DNA from: Ancylomarina subtilis
GTDB lineage: Bacteria > Bacteroidota > Bacteroidia > Bacteroidales > Marinifilaceae
Assembly: GCF_004217115.1 (NCBI RefSeq)
Contig: NZ_SHKN01000002.1
Location: 248,001-312,000, forward strand
Length of the DNA stretch: 64,000 nt
Reading direction: 5' to 3'
Position 1 is the first letter of the stretch. The number at the start of each line of letters is the position of its first letter. The notes beneath the pieces are model-generated. The model did no database searches, was not told where the DNA came from, and saw only the letters and a program-made list of their open reading frames with translations. The translations under genes were made by a program, and so were the position numbers. Shown here piece by piece: positions 17,524 to 28,213 of the stretch.

Positions 17524-18213
17524 CTACTCTTCTGTTTCGGGAGACATGTATTTATAGATTATACCTGCCAATATGGCTCCAACAATAGGTGCTAACCAAA
17601 ATAGCCACAGCTGATCAATTGCCCAATCACCAACAAAAAAAGCCTGACTTGTACTTCTTGCTGGATTAACCGAAGTATTGGTTACCGGAATGCTGATTAA
17701 ATGGATGAGGGTTAAGCCTAGTCCGATTGCTAATCCGGCTAAACCTTTAGGAGCCTTAGAGTGTGTGGCACCAAGAATAATAAGCAAAAACATGAAAGTC
17801 ATCACAATTTCTGAAACCAGTGCAGCAAGCATGCTGTAACCTCCTGGCGAATGTTCGGCATAACCATTTGCAGCGAAACCACCCATTTCGAATCCCGGTT
17901 TTCCACTGGCAATTAAATAAAGAATGCCTGCTCCTGTTATGCCACCTAATACTTGGGCTGCAATATAAGGGAGTAATTCTTTTTTATCAAATCGACCACC
18001 AGCCCATAAACCAATCGATACGGCGGGGTTCAGGTGACAGCCCGAAATATGCCCAATGGCGTAAACCATGGTGAGAACTGTTAGACCAAAAGCAAGAGCG
18101 ACACCTAGAAAACCGATTCCTAAATCAGGGTAGGCAGCTGCTAAAACAGCACTTCCACAACCTCCCAATACTAACCAAAGTGTTCCGATAAATTCAGCAA
18201 TTAATTTTTTCAT
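17524..18213 (-). CDS. aqpZ: Aquaporin Z
   Basis: Water channel of 229 residues with six helices and two NPA half-helices (Asn62-Pro-Ala64 and Asn182-Pro-Ala184). The narrow selectivity filter equals that of E. coli AqpZ: Phe42, His170, Thr179 and Arg185, within [18 protein letters not shown]. This favours water over glycerol. It lies 72 nt downstream of the TonB receptor gene and could be co-transcribed with it. Confidence 0.95.
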   Translation of the reverse strand: MKKLIAEFIGTLWLVLGGCGSAVLAAAYPDLGIGFLGVALAFGLTVLTMVYAIGHISGCHLNPAVSIGLWAGGRFDKKELLPYIAAQVLGGITGAGILYLIASGKPGFEMGGFAANGYAEHSPGGYSMLAALVSEIVMTFMFLLIILGATHSKAPKGLAGLAIGLGLTLIHLISIPVTNTSVNPARSTSQAFFVGDWAIDQLWLFWLAPIVGAILAGIIYKYMSPETEE

Positions 18214-18285
18214 AACTCGTTTTTAATTAGGGTTAATAATTGACTTTATTTTGAAATATTTTTTGGTTTTAGTTCTGATTTAGTT

Positions 18286-20694
18286 TTAAAATTCGATCAT
18301 TAATCCAATAGACGGAAGGGTTGATCCTGATTCATTTTCAATTTGGTAAGTTTTGTATGCAAGCGGGTTGTTGGGATCCTCAATTGGATTTCCTGAAGCA
18401 TCGCGCTCCACACTTAAGTATGGCTGAGTTTCAACCTGAAAGTTATAGATGTTTTGAATATCAAGATAAGCATTTAATGACCAGTTTTTAAAAAACCATT
18501 TCTTATCGAGTCTGATATCCAGACTATGAGCTGTTGGGTTGCGTTTTTTATTTAAACGATCCCAATCAAATTGTCCGGACTGAGTGATGTCCCAAATTTC
18601 CTTACGGGCAGATAATTCAACATTATAAGGTGTGTAAGGTGCAGGTCCAAGGAGTCTGAATTTCATCCCAAATTCCCAGTTGTTGTTAAATTTCTTACCA
18701 GCCGTAATATTCAGGATGTGTTTATTATCCCAGGAAGAGGGGACGTATAAGCCGTTTTTGTCTTTAAATTCACTTCGAACCCAGGTGTAGGATAGTATGC
18801 CGTAAATCGTATTACTCAATTTCTGTTGCATTAGGATTTCCAGTCCGTACGATCTGCCCTCAGATATCGATTTGGCAGCTTCGTTACCTATCACCCCATA
18901 GTCGCCACCCAGATTGGCCAATGAAATACTATCTGTTAAAAGAAAGGGATAGTTTTTATATTTTTTATAGAATCCCTCAAGGCTAATTTTTGAGTACTGT
19001 GTTGGATTATAATCAACACCAGCGACCCAATGATTCGATTGGATGAAAGTAATTTTGTTTTCTTTATTTATCGGTGTATTGTTGCTGTCTCTGTAGCCCA
19101 TAACTGTGTAGGCTGGCAACTGAAAATAGCGTCCTGTGTTAAAGTTGATATTAAGCTTATCATTAAGCGAATAGGATGCTGAAAAACGTGGTGATAATTG
19201 ATCCAGAGGATTGATCATCTCCTTTGAATAATCTGAGAAATCACTTCGTAATCCCAATGAAAGGCTTAACCTGTCATCTATGAATTTTCGGCTGAGTTGA
19301 GTGAAAACGGCATATTTTCCGAATGTCAATTCGGAATTGAAATTGATTGTGACAGCTTCTCCATTTTGTTCTTTTTTGCGGAAAGTCGAATTGGTGTATT
19401 TCACAAAGTCGCTTGAGGCTCCCAAGTTCCATTTCCAGGCACCTTTTCTCTTGGTACTTTCAAATTTAAATTTGTTTTCGATTTCTTGTGATTTATAATT
19501 CAGCAGTAATAAATTCGCTTGTTTAATATTGTCCTTATATTTTATTGCTTCGTTATTCAGATGGTTGCGGCTCACAATAAAACTCTGATAACTGTTTTTT
19601 GAAAAGTGTAACCATTTTGCCCCAAGGGTATAGTTCCATTGACTGTTTACAGGTAGGTTGCCTAGAATGTAAGTGTTTCTTTCTATTTTTTTTGTGTCGC
19701 TAAGCCCCTCGTTGACTGATGCATTTAGTTTAAAATCATCAATAGCACCCAAACCAATTAGTGTGAGTGTGTTTTTAGCATCCAGTTTTATATTGTGTTT
19801 AAATTGCATATCGTTGTAGGTAGGCAAAAAGGGTAGTTTTAATGCCTTGAAAAGGAGTTGAAGATAAGAACGGCGAACCGAGAAAATGAAGGTTGATTTT
19901 TTACCTATAGGTCCTTCAAGGCTTATACCTAAATCGCTTGAACCTACCATTATGTTTCCTGATAATCTTTCGTCATTTCCGTTACGTTGTTTAAAGTCCA
20001 GAACAGAGCTCAAAGCATTCCCTTTATTCGCGGGAAAGGCACCAGCATAGAAATCCAGATTTTGAATAAAGTTTAGATTGATCATGCCAACCGGTCCGCC
20101 TGAAGCACCCTGTGTGGCAAAGTGATTGATATTGGAAACCTCAATACCATCCAGATAAAATCGATTTTCGTTTGGACTGCCACCACGCACAATAATATCG
20201 TTTCGGAAAGCAAGGGTTGAAGCCACTCCCGGAAGAATCTGAATGACCTTGGAAATGTCTCGATTCCCACCCGGGCTTCGGTATATTTCAGTCGAATTTA
20301 TGCTGCGCATACTCAGGGGGCTTTCTTGAGTTCTATTAAAGGGGGGCGCACTGATTTTCACCTCTTCAAGCTGTTGAATGTTTTTTTGTAATGGAATGTT
20401 TATGTTGCTCGGTTTAGACGGGTTTACGGTAACCTCGTAAAGGAAGTAAGTTTCGAATCCAACGCTGCTACAAATCAAATTGTAGCTGCCCGGAGCCAGA
20501 TTTTCGAGGAGAAAAGTACCATTAATATCTGCTGTAGTCCCTTTATTGGAATTTGCAATTGCAATATTGGCAAATGGAACAGGTTCATTGTTGATGCTAT
20601 TAAAAACACGTCCTTTAATATGTCCTGATTGGCTCCAGACATTCAGGTTTGAAAGTATAAAAAGGCTTAGTAAAATAAGTTTGATTAATTTCAT
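18286..20694 (-). CDS. TonB-dependent outer-membrane receptor
   Basis: 802 residues. Signal peptide (ends NVWSQ), a carboxypeptidase-D-like regulatory domain (~25-105: GHIKGRVFNSINNEPVPFANI, GTTADINGTF), a plug domain (~120-230, with IVRGGSPNENRFYLDGIEV) and a 22-strand type barrel to the C-terminal IEF. It takes up a bound ligand across the outer membrane with TonB energy. There is no SusD neighbour or degradative enzyme, so it is not a typical polysaccharide locus; the ligand is unknown. Confidence 0.9.
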   Translation of the reverse strand: MKLIKLILLSLFILSNLNVWSQSGHIKGRVFNSINNEPVPFANIAIANSNKGTTADINGTFLLENLAPGSYNLICSSVGFETYFLYEVTVNPSKPSNINIPLQKNIQQLEEVKISAPPFNRTQESPLSMRSINSTEIYRSPGGNRDISKVIQILPGVASTLAFRNDIIVRGGSPNENRFYLDGIEVSNINHFATQGASGGPVGMINLNFIQNLDFYAGAFPANKGNALSSVLDFKQRNGNDERLSGNIMVGSSDLGISLEGPIGKKSTFIFSVRRSYLQLLFKALKLPFLPTYNDMQFKHNIKLDAKNTLTLIGLGAIDDFKLNASVNEGLSDTKKIERNTYILGNLPVNSQWNYTLGAKWLHFSKNSYQSFIVSRNHLNNEAIKYKDNIKQANLLLLNYKSQEIENKFKFESTKRKGAWKWNLGASSDFVKYTNSTFRKKEQNGEAVTINFNSELTFGKYAVFTQLSRKFIDDRLSLSLGLRSDFSDYSKEMINPLDQLSPRFSASYSLNDKLNINFNTGRYFQLPAYTVMGYRDSNNTPINKENKITFIQSNHWVAGVDYNPTQYSKISLEGFYKKYKNYPFLLTDSISLANLGGDYGVIGNEAAKSISEGRSYGLEILMQQKLSNTIYGILSYTWVRSEFKDKNGLYVPSSWDNKHILNITAGKKFNNNWEFGMKFRLLGPAPYTPYNVELSARKEIWDITQSGQFDWDRLNKKRNPTAHSLDIRLDKKWFFKNWSLNAYLDIQNIYNFQVETQPYLSVERDASGNPIEDPNNPLAYKTYQIENESGSTLPSIGLMIEF

Positions 20695-20782
20695 ATAAAG
20701 GTTGATTTTTGCAAAACAATCAATGTCAGGACTCTCTAATTTAGTGTTTTATGTTGAAATGATTAGAGTATGGCATAAAAAA

Positions 20783-20806
20783 ATCCCAACATTTGAACGT
20801 TGGGAT
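20783..20806 (-). terminator. Intrinsic terminator (minus)
   Basis: 8-bp stem (20783-20790 / 20799-20806) followed on the minus strand by TTTTTT. Ends the lipoprotein gene above the TonB receptor gene. Confidence 0.85.
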
Positions 20807-20827
20807 CTGATTTTGAGTTATTGATAA

Positions 20828-21574
20828 TTATTTGATGACTGCTTCTTCAATGATTAAATCGTAAGAATATCCAGCACCAAAATCTTTATTTAAAAAGACT
20901 GTTCCTTCAATGGTAATGATATCACCCATGTTGGCTTGATTTTGAGTCGTCAATGTCAGGTCAAAGTTGTCTGCATCACTTGTTCCATCCTGGATGTGTA
21001 TCCAATTCTTTTTCATGATGGCATTATTTACCTTTACAACTTTTCCACTAACGATTACTTTTTTGCCTGCATATTGCTCTTTGTTTTTGAAAAGTTCTGC
21101 AATATTGATTCCTCCTTTAACAGGATTAACATGAATGCCTTCAATTTTTTTATCCACCTTGGGAGGCATTTTTTTAGCGGGCATTTTAGCGCTTGGACTA
21201 CTTGTTGGAGGTGTGCTTGTATTGCCTTGTACAAATAAAACAGTTTCGAAAACGCGATCGAGTTCTTTACTTTTGAAATCGTTCATCACGAGTGCTTTTT
21301 GGTAATACACATCGTCACCAACTTTAGCATCCAGTTTACGAACGGCTATCCAGAAATCTTTGTCATTTTCATTTACAAACAGATAGGTGTAAGAGCTGGT
21401 TTGTAAAAATTCTTTGACTTTAACGTGGTGATAATTGGGTGTAGCACTTGCAGTTTCTTCAGAAACACTTTGACTCGTTTTTTCACCAGTACTGAATGAT
21501 TGTACTTTTTTTGCATTCTCCTGACAAGAACACATAAATAGGCTGCAGGTAAGCAGAGCAAATATTAATTTCAT
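20828..21574 (-). CDS. Lipoprotein with tandem OB-fold-like domains
   Basis: 248 residues. Lipobox-like MCSC at residues ~14-17, then a low-complexity linker. A first small beta domain (YTYLFVNENDKDFWIAVRKLDAKVGDDVYY) is followed by a Pro/Lys-rich spacer (PTSSPSAKMPAKKMPPK) and an OB-fold domain (GKKVIVSGKVVKVN...WIHIQDGTSD...GDIITIEGTV). OB modules of this periplasmic kind occur in NrfJ-like and BOF proteins; the ligand is unknown. It is likely anchored in a membrane facing the periplasm and is transcribed alone. Confidence 0.7.
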   Translation of the reverse strand: MKLIFALLTCSLFMCSCQENAKKVQSFSTGEKTSQSVSEETASATPNYHHVKVKEFLQTSSYTYLFVNENDKDFWIAVRKLDAKVGDDVYYQKALVMNDFKSKELDRVFETVLFVQGNTSTPPTSSPSAKMPAKKMPPKVDKKIEGIHVNPVKGGINIAELFKNKEQYAGKKVIVSGKVVKVNNAIMKKNWIHIQDGTSDADNFDLTLTTQNQANMGDIITIEGTVFLNKDFGAGYSYDLIIEEAVIK

Positions 21575-21716
21575 AGGGTATGATTTTTAAATTTGAGGAT
21601 TAAGATACATAAAGATATTAATATGCAATATAGCAAAAGGGATTTGCTAAACAATCAAGCAAAGATTCTTTTGAGCATTGTAATATACCTTTGTTCTTAA
21701 TTTGATGAATTAGAAA

Positions 21717-21744
21717 ATCTCCATTTCAGCAATGAAATGGAGAT
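21717..21744 (-). terminator. Intrinsic terminator (minus)
   Basis: 12-bp perfect stem (21717-21728 / 21733-21744), 4-nt loop, with TTTT on the minus strand. Ends the symporter gene. Confidence 0.75.
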
Positions 21745-21766
21745 CTGTCTGGTTTTAATATTATTT

Positions 21767-23434
21767 TTAGTCATTAGGGTGTTCTGCCTTAAATTTTGTC
21801 CAGTAACTATTTAGTGTATCTTTCATATCCTTTCGAAGTAAAAGAATACCCAAAAGATTGGGTAAGGCCATTAAAGCAATTGTAATACCTGATAGGGTCC
21901 AGATGATAGTGGTATCGGCAAACGAAGCGATAAAGAAACCGATGCAATAAATAATGCGATAGGGTAAGACACCCTTGGCTCCAAATAAATAGGTGACTGA
22001 ACGGCCTCCATAGTAAGCCCAGGCTATTGCCGTTGAGAAAGCGAAGAGTAATAAACCGATAGAAACAATCCAACGTCCCCAGTCTCCCAGATAACTTCTT
22101 GTAAAAGCCTCAGCTGTTAAAGGAGCTGAGTGTATTAATGATTGTCCTTTAAAATAGGTGTCACTATTTTCATCGTAAACACCATTATTTACATTAATTT
22201 TTCCTGTGAAAAGTGAATCTTGAGTATTGTAGACTAATATATCTTCAGCGATTGAACGGGCATGAATAATAGAAAGTTTATTTTGAATTTTCCCATTTTC
22301 TACCAGCAATTCACCACTGAAAAGGGGTAATTCTTTTTTGCCATTAAGGAAATTAAAAAGTTTGCTTTGATCGTCTTTATTCGCATCGTCATAAACGTCA
22401 GCCATAATACTCATATCAGTAGATTGAAACTGATTGGGAAATTTTTCATTCCAAACCCCAGATGAAAGAATAACCAATCCGGTAAGGGAGCAAATAATGA
22501 TGGTATCGATAAAAGGTTCTAGAATAGCAACCATCCCTTCAGAAACGGGTTCTTCGGTACGTGCTGCAGCGTGGGCAATTGGAGCAGATCCTTGACCGGC
22601 CTCGTTGCTAAATAGACCTCGATTGACACCCCGGTTGAAGGCATATGCAAATCCAGCCCCCAGAAATCCACCGGTAGCTGCTGTTCCTGTAAAAATACTT
22701 GAAAAGATTGACTCTATTGCCGGAACAATGTTTTGATAATTGTAAAAAATTACGGCAATGGCGCCCACAAAATAAATGATTGCCATGGTCGGGACTAGCT
22801 TTTCGGTCACTTTTGCAATACGCTTGATCCCACCTAAAATAACAATGGCAAGGAGGATTGCAAGTACGCCACCACTAAGCATTTTTTCGATTCCGAAGGT
22901 CGAATGCAATGAGCTGGAGATGGAATTAATCTGGGGTAAACTACCCGTTCCAAATGAAGAAACAACGGTCATGGCTGCAAAAAAAGCTGCAAGTCCAGGC
23001 ATCTTTAATTTATTCTTCATGTAATACATTGGTCCACCGGATATAAAGCCTTCTTCGTCTGTTTCTCGATATTTATGTGATAAACTGACCTCCACAAATT
23101 TGGTTGTCATACCCAAAATGGCTGTCATGAGCATCCAGAAAAGGGCAGCTGGCCCTCCCAAATAAATAGCGAAGGCTACCCCTGCAATATTACCCGTTCC
23201 GACTGTTCCTGAAAGGGCAGTTGTTAGCGCTTGGAAGTGGGATGTGTCGCCTTTTTCGTCGGCTTTGTCATATTTGCCTCGAACGACCTTTAAGGCATGT
23301 CCGAAAAATCGAATTTGGGGAAATTTAAGGTAGATGGTAAAAAAGAGACCGGTTCCAAGTAATACAAGAGTAAACCATTGGCTGCCTCCAAGGTATTGTT
23401 CTATTCCGGCTAAAAAAGCGTTGATACTGTGCAT
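21767..23434 (-). CDS. Sodium:alanine/glycine symporter, AGCS family, with an extra domain
   Basis: 555 residues, about eleven helices. Family marks: [13 protein letters not shown] near residue 75, GGPMYYM near 133, [21 protein letters not shown], and [13 protein letters not shown]. It imports small amino acids with Na+. The family is usually ~450 aa; here about 100 extra polar residues sit at ~340-435, between SGVWNEKF and [11 protein letters not shown], a site expected to face the outside. A similar long form may occur in other Bacteroidota; its role is unknown. Uptake of amino acids would suit the fermentation genes at 2-10 kb. Confidence 0.88.
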   Translation of the reverse strand: MHSINAFLAGIEQYLGGSQWFTLVLLGTGLFFTIYLKFPQIRFFGHALKVVRGKYDKADEKGDTSHFQALTTALSGTVGTGNIAGVAFAIYLGGPAALFWMLMTAILGMTTKFVEVSLSHKYRETDEEGFISGGPMYYMKNKLKMPGLAAFFAAMTVVSSFGTGSLPQINSISSSLHSTFGIEKMLSGGVLAILLAIVILGGIKRIAKVTEKLVPTMAIIYFVGAIAVIFYNYQNIVPAIESIFSSIFTGTAATGGFLGAGFAYAFNRGVNRGLFSNEAGQGSAPIAHAAARTEEPVSEGMVAILEPFIDTIIICSLTGLVILSSGVWNEKFPNQFQSTDMSIMADVYDDANKDDQSKLFNFLNGKKELPLFSGELLVENGKIQNKLSIIHARSIAEDILVYNTQDSLFTGKINVNNGVYDENSDTYFKGQSLIHSAPLTAEAFTRSYLGDWGRWIVSIGLLLFAFSTAIAWAYYGGRSVTYLFGAKGVLPYRIIYCIGFFIASFADTTIIWTLSGITIALMALPNLLGILLLRKDMKDTLNSYWTKFKAEHPND

Positions 23435-23628
23435 AAAAATAATAGGGTTTTGGGTTAGTTTCGTTTTCTGTTTTTTAGAAAATCAGTCTAATATAAAGGA
23501 TAATTTTTAAAAGTTGATTACTAAAGTTAATCTTAGGGTGAATATGTCTTTTTGTTTATTAGAGCTTAGAATGGTTCTGTATAATCATAATCATGTTAGC
23601 AAGTAGTAGACATAAAAATGGATTGTGT

Positions 23629-23636
23629 TACATTTG
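23629..23636 (+). promoter_or_regulatory. -7 box for the TPR protein gene
   Basis: TACATTTG fits TAnnTTTG exactly, 13 nt before the ATG at 23650. No -33 TTTG at 19-21 nt, and the leader would be very short. Confidence 0.35.
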
Positions 23637-23649
23637 ATTATTAAAAAAA

Positions 23650-24336
23650 ATGAAAAGAATGAGATTAAACTTAGTTATTGTTTTTTTCCTTCTTATGGGG
23701 AATATTGGAGCTTCTGCTCAAGAGTATAGGGTCTCACTTGCCGACAAGAATAAAGCGATTGTATTAACTAATCAGGCTATTGAAAAAGTGAGGGATGATA
23801 AGGTTGATGATGCATTTAAATTATTGGTTGAAGCAATTTCTATTGATTCCACTAATCGTAATTCATACCTACAGTTATACAGAGTTGCAATGAATGATTC
23901 TGCTCGAGTTGCCCCTGCAATTTCCATTTTGAAAAAATCGAAAAAGATTTTTAAACAGGATGATGAAATTTGTTATTATTTGGGGGAAATGTATAATATG
24001 AAAGGTGAGGTTAAAAGAGCTATGGCAGAGTATAGTATGGCAATTGCCTTCAGTAAAATAAATGGAGAGGATTTTCATTTAGTACACCGATACTATTTTA
24101 ATCGAGCTAATATTTGTTTAGGAAAAAACATGATAAGTACTGCGGTGTTAGATTATACTTATGCATTAAACCTGAAACCCGATTATGGTGCCGCATATGC
24201 AAATAGAGGTATTTGCTTTTACAAGATGGGAGAGAAAGATGCTGCATGCAAAGATTGGAAACAGGCAGTTAAATTGGGGATAAGCCAATCAAAAGAGTAT
24301 GTAAAGAGAAATTGTAATAGCGAAGTAGCTAAATAA
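23650..24336 (+). CDS. Secreted tetratricopeptide-repeat protein
   Basis: 228 residues with a signal peptide (MKRMRLNLVIVFFLL...ASAQ). About four TPR units follow, e.g. ICYYLGEMYNMKGEVKRAMAEY and AAYANRGICFYKMGEKDAACKDW. It is a periplasmic or surface scaffold of unknown partner. It precedes mutS2 on the same strand by 97 nt, but mutS2 has its own promoter in the gap. Confidence 0.8.
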   Translation: MKRMRLNLVIVFFLLMGNIGASAQEYRVSLADKNKAIVLTNQAIEKVRDDKVDDAFKLLVEAISIDSTNRNSYLQLYRVAMNDSARVAPAISILKKSKKIFKQDDEICYYLGEMYNMKGEVKRAMAEYSMAIAFSKINGEDFHLVHRYYFNRANICLGKNMISTAVLDYTYALNLKPDYGAAYANRGICFYKMGEKDAACKDWKQAVKLGISQSKEYVKRNCNSEVAK

Positions 24337-24370
24337 TTAAAGCTACAGAACTTGAGCTTGCTCCTTTACT

Positions 24371-24401
24371 TTTGCCTCTTCGAGCTCTTTTGTTAATTTT
24401 G
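24371..24401 (+). promoter_or_regulatory. Promoter of mutS2
   Basis: TTTG (24371-24374), 19-nt spacer, TAATTTTG (24394-24401): exact -33/-7 consensus. Predicted start near 24408 gives a leader of ~26 nt to the GTG at 24434. Confidence 0.7.
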
Positions 24402-24433
24402 CAGAAGAAATAACTAAGATTGTAAAGAAGCGC

Positions 24434-26938
24434 GTGATATATCCTGATAATTTTGAAACAAAAATACGGTTCGATAAAGTTCGAGAACTATTAAAGAAAC
24501 AATGTTTAAGTCCTCTTGGGCGCGATTTGGTTGATGAGCTCAAGTTCTCCGAATCATTTAAACGAGTATCTCGTAGAGTAAATGAAACCAACGAATTTAA
24601 AACGATTTGCCTAGAAGAAGAGAATTTTCCTTTGGGACATTTCATTGATGTGCGCCAAAGTTTAGAAAAAATTCGAATTGAGGGGACTTATTTGGAGTTG
24701 GAGGAATTGTTTAATCTGAAACGTTCTTTGGAATCCATCTCGGCTATTCTACGTTTTTTTAAGAATAAAGAAGAAGGTACTTATCCTTATCTGATGAAGC
24801 TGACGGGGAACGTGAAAATGTATCCCTATATCTTCGAAAGAATAAATGCGATATTGACAAAACACGGGCGGATGAAGGATAATGCTTCGCCGGAGTTGAT
24901 GCAAATTCGCAGCAGCTTAACACAAAAGCAAGCTACAATTTCAAGACGTATGCAAGCACTTTTGCGTGCGGCCCAAAAAGATGGTTGGGTTGATCAGGAC
25001 GTATCCCTTTCTGTTCGTGATGGTCGTACGGTTATTCCTGTTGCGTCGGCTTATAAGCGTAAAATCAAAGGGATTGTTCATGATGAATCGGCAACGGGAA
25101 AAACCTCTTATATTGAACCTGCTGAGATTGTTGAAACGAATAATGAAATTCGCGAATTGGAGTATGCTGAACGCCGTGAGGTGATTAAGGTGCTTCGTGA
25201 ATTTACAGAACAAGTTCGCCCCTATATAGACGACTTGTTTTTGGCTTATGCTTTTTTGGCTCAAATTGATTTTATTCGTGCAAAGGCCAAGTTTGCAATT
25301 CAAGTGAATGGCCTTTTACCACAAATGCAGAAAACGCCAACAGTTCTATGGGAAAATGCAGTTCATCCCTTATTGTATCTAACCCTGCAGGGCGAAGGGC
25401 GACAAGTTGTTCCTTTAAATATTGAGATTAACGATAAGCAACGGATTGTATTAATCTCAGGACCCAATGCAGGAGGTAAGTCAGTTTGTTTGCAAACCAT
25501 GGGCTTATTGCAGTACATGTTTCAATGTGGTTTATTAGTACCAATGGGCGAAAAATCGAAAATGGGTATTTTCGATAATATTTTCATTGATATTGGTGAT
25601 GAACAGTCTATGGAGAACGATTTGAGTACTTATAGTTCCCATCTGATGAATATGAAGCATTTTCTGAAGTATTCGAATGCTGAAACCCTGATAATGATTG
25701 ATGAGTTTGGTACAGGGACAGAGCCCGCTTTGGGGGGAGCTATTGCTGAATCGATTCTTGATAAGCTGAACAGGAAACAAGTGAGAGGTGTCATAACAAC
25801 GCACTATACCGGATTAAAACACTATGCTTCTGAAGCTGAAGGTATAGAAAATGGAGCGATGCTTTACGACTCGCATAAGATGCAGCCTTTATTTCAATTG
25901 CATGTCGGTAAACCGGGTTCCTCTTTTGCATTTGAAATTGCACGTAAAATTGGATTGCCTGAGGAAATCCTTAAGTCGGCTACAGATAAGATTGGAGGCG
26001 ATCATATCAATTTTGACAAACATTTACGTGATATCGTTCGTGATAAACGTTATTGGGAAGGTAAACGTGAGAAAATTCGTGTGAACGAAAAGAAGCTTGC
26101 ACAATTGGTCGAACGTTACGAAGTTGATTTGAAAGAAACCTCCAATTTGAGAAAGGAAATTATTTCTAAAGCTCAGGAAGAGGCAAAGCAACTCTTGAGT
26201 CAAGCCAATAAGTCGATTGAAAAAACCATTCGCGAGATTAAGGAGAGTAAGGCTGAAAAAGAAAAAACACGCCAAGTTCGAAAAGCTTTTGAAGAACAAA
26301 AAGAAGCGATTACTCAAGGCGATTTACAAGAAGAGGAGCGTATTAATCGGAAAATCCAGAAACTAAAAGATAGAGAGAATAAGGCTAAGAAATTTAGAGG
26401 TGAGAAAACGTCTGAGACAAGTCGTTCGGAAAAAGAGGTTCCTCAAAAGAAGAAGCAATTTGATCCATCAGTTATTGAAAAGGGAGATAGTGTAAAGCTG
26501 GACAATCAGCGAACAGTAGGAGAAGTGATTGAAGTTAATGATAAGACTGCTGTAGTTGCCTTTGGCGCTTTATTAACATCCGTAAAGTTGAACAGGTTGA
26601 CCAAGGTTAGTAAAACTCAAGCGAAAAAGGAGAGTACAACTTACAATCAGACTTCGGCATTGGTGCAGGAACGAATTTCGAAGCGTAAACTAAGTTTCAG
26701 AAGGGATATTGATGTGAGGGGTATGCGTGCTGAGGAAGCTCTTCAGATTGTGATGGACCATGTTGATGAGGCCATAATGCTGGATATTAGTGAATTTAGA
26801 ATTCTACACGGAACCGGGCATGGTATTTTACGAAAGTTAATACGCGACTATCTGAAAACTGTACAGTTGGTTCGATCTTGTACCGATGAGAAAATTCAAA
26901 TGGGAGGCTCGGGTATAACGGTTGTCCATTTGGAATAG
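24434..26938 (+). CDS. mutS2: Endonuclease MutS2
   Basis: 834 residues. MutS-like ATPase with Walker A GPNAGGKS (~343-350) and DEFGTGTEP (~423), a long coiled coil (~520-640), and a C-terminal Smr nuclease domain (~760-834) containing DVRGMRAEEAL and LHGTGHGILR. Family members resolve recombination intermediates or rescue collided ribosomes rather than repair mismatches. The start is GTG, and the N-terminus (V/M-IYPDNFETKIRFD) aligns with the usual MIYP start, so no earlier codon is needed. Confidence 0.95.
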   Translation: MIYPDNFETKIRFDKVRELLKKQCLSPLGRDLVDELKFSESFKRVSRRVNETNEFKTICLEEENFPLGHFIDVRQSLEKIRIEGTYLELEELFNLKRSLESISAILRFFKNKEEGTYPYLMKLTGNVKMYPYIFERINAILTKHGRMKDNASPELMQIRSSLTQKQATISRRMQALLRAAQKDGWVDQDVSLSVRDGRTVIPVASAYKRKIKGIVHDESATGKTSYIEPAEIVETNNEIRELEYAERREVIKVLREFTEQVRPYIDDLFLAYAFLAQIDFIRAKAKFAIQVNGLLPQMQKTPTVLWENAVHPLLYLTLQGEGRQVVPLNIEINDKQRIVLISGPNAGGKSVCLQTMGLLQYMFQCGLLVPMGEKSKMGIFDNIFIDIGDEQSMENDLSTYSSHLMNMKHFLKYSNAETLIMIDEFGTGTEPALGGAIAESILDKLNRKQVRGVITTHYTGLKHYASEAEGIENGAMLYDSHKMQPLFQLHVGKPGSSFAFEIARKIGLPEEILKSATDKIGGDHINFDKHLRDIVRDKRYWEGKREKIRVNEKKLAQLVERYEVDLKETSNLRKEIISKAQEEAKQLLSQANKSIEKTIREIKESKAEKEKTRQVRKAFEEQKEAITQGDLQEEERINRKIQKLKDRENKAKKFRGEKTSETSRSEKEVPQKKKQFDPSVIEKGDSVKLDNQRTVGEVIEVNDKTAVVAFGALLTSVKLNRLTKVSKTQAKKESTTYNQTSALVQERISKRKLSFRRDIDVRGMRAEEALQIVMDHVDEAIMLDISEFRILHGTGHGILRKLIRDYLKTVQLVRSCTDEKIQMGGSGITVVHLE

Positions 26939-26971
26939 ACGGTTTGACGATGTGTGAGCATCTAATAATAT

Positions 26972-27005
26972 AAAAGGCTTGCTATTTAATATTAGCAAGC
27001 CTTTT
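26972..27005. terminator. Bidirectional terminator between convergent genes
   Basis: 13-bp perfect stem (26972-26984 / 26993-27005). Ends mutS2 (+) and the Gate-domain gene (-). Confidence 0.85.
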
Positions 27006-27034
27006 GTATATATAATTGGTAATTCTGTTTATAC

Positions 27035-28213
27035 TTACATAAACATGGTTACCAGCACATAAAGATAGTGGGCAAAACAACCCGCTATAATTCCGCCTAT
27101 TGTGTGTGAAAGAAGCGCTTTTGAAGTCAATTCACGGTAATTTAAAGTATCAAGCATAGCCGTATGCGTACTTAAATAACCACTCCAACACATACCCATT
27201 GCAGTAAATACGGCAATAACGTTTCCATCGATAATGCCTTTTGCTATAAATGCTTTAACCAATGATAAGGCGGCACCTACAGCACCCAATGAGGTTACTG
27301 GGAAGGCAATCAGCTCTGGATTTTTGAACCCGAACAGACCTTCGAATAACCACCAAATATGACCGGCAAGATCTGGTAGTAAAGTCACACCTTCGTAAGC
27401 TAAACCCTGGTATCCAATAGCAGGATCTTTAGGTCCGAATGTAAGCATCATCACCATGGTTGAGATAATCAATACCCCGGGAATAATTGCCAAGCCTAAG
27501 TCAACACCAGATTTTCCTCCATCCAAAATTGAGTTCAGAAAACGAATAAAAAGACCACCTTCTGATTTGAAAGAGATTTTCTCTGTAGCACCTTCGAAGT
27601 CCGTATCTTTACGAGGTTTTATCACATTTTTGATTAATCGTTGCATCAATCGTGTCGAAACAATTGCACCAACTAAGGCACCAATTAAACCAATTAAAGC
27701 AGGTATAAATAAGTTGTCATCGTTGCCAGGGATTTTAAGAGTTGACATAAAGGTGATTACAATAAGTCCCATACCAAAAGCTGTTCCAAAGTTGGTTAAT
27801 GAAACCAATTGGTAGTTCTTAAAATATTTGCTAAAATTTTTGTCGTTAGCCAAACTGATGATAGCAGGATTGTCAGAAAGAAAGGTCAAGACTCCAGCTA
27901 ATGCTCCTACACCTGGAAGGTTGAAAAGAGGTTTCATTAGAGGGGCAAGAATTTTTTCCAATAAACGGACCACGCCAAACTCGATTAGTAATTTACCCAG
28001 CGCTCCGGATAATACGGTAATCCCCATAATGTAGAATACAGTGTTCATAAGAAGATCCCAAGCTGTATTCATAATGGTGTTGAGCATATTTGCTACTCCC
28101 ATTGTGTGACCGACATAACCGAAAATTCCAAAGAAAGTGATAAGAAACATCACGGCTTCATACCTTCTTTGTTTAAGGAAATTAGTCTCTTTAATCGACT
28201 TAATTGCGTTCAT
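27035..28213 (-). CDS. Gate/nucleoside-recognition-domain membrane protein, YjiH-like
   Basis: 392 residues, about ten hydrophobic helices. Helix-breaking motifs such as LSGALGKLL, FLSDNPAI and TNFGTAFGMG, and the layout of two related halves, fit the Gate (nucleoside recognition) superfamily that includes YjiH and SpmA/B. The transported compound is unknown. It stands alone, convergent with mutS2. Another Gate-superfamily protein lies at 38487-39719. Confidence 0.65.
   Translation of the reverse strand: MNAIKSIKETNFLKQRRYEAVMFLITFFGIFGYVGHTMGVANMLNTIMNTAWDLLMNTVFYIMGITVLSGALGKLLIEFGVVRLLEKILAPLMKPLFNLPGVGALAGVLTFLSDNPAIISLANDKNFSKYFKNYQLVSLTNFGTAFGMGLIVITFMSTLKIPGNDDNLFIPALIGLIGALVGAIVSTRLMQRLIKNVIKPRKDTDFEGATEKISFKSEGGLFIRFLNSILDGGKSGVDLGLAIIPGVLIISTMVMMLTFGPKDPAIGYQGLAYEGVTLLPDLAGHIWWLFEGLFGFKNPELIAFPVTSLGAVGAALSLVKAFIAKGIIDGNVIAVFTAMGMCWSGYLSTHTAMLDTLNYRELTSKALLSHTIGGIIAGCFAHYLYVLVTMFM

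Noticed and set aside
18286-20694. Polysaccharide utilisation locus around the TonB receptor
   Set aside because: There is no SusD-like gene, glycoside hydrolase or sensor beside it.
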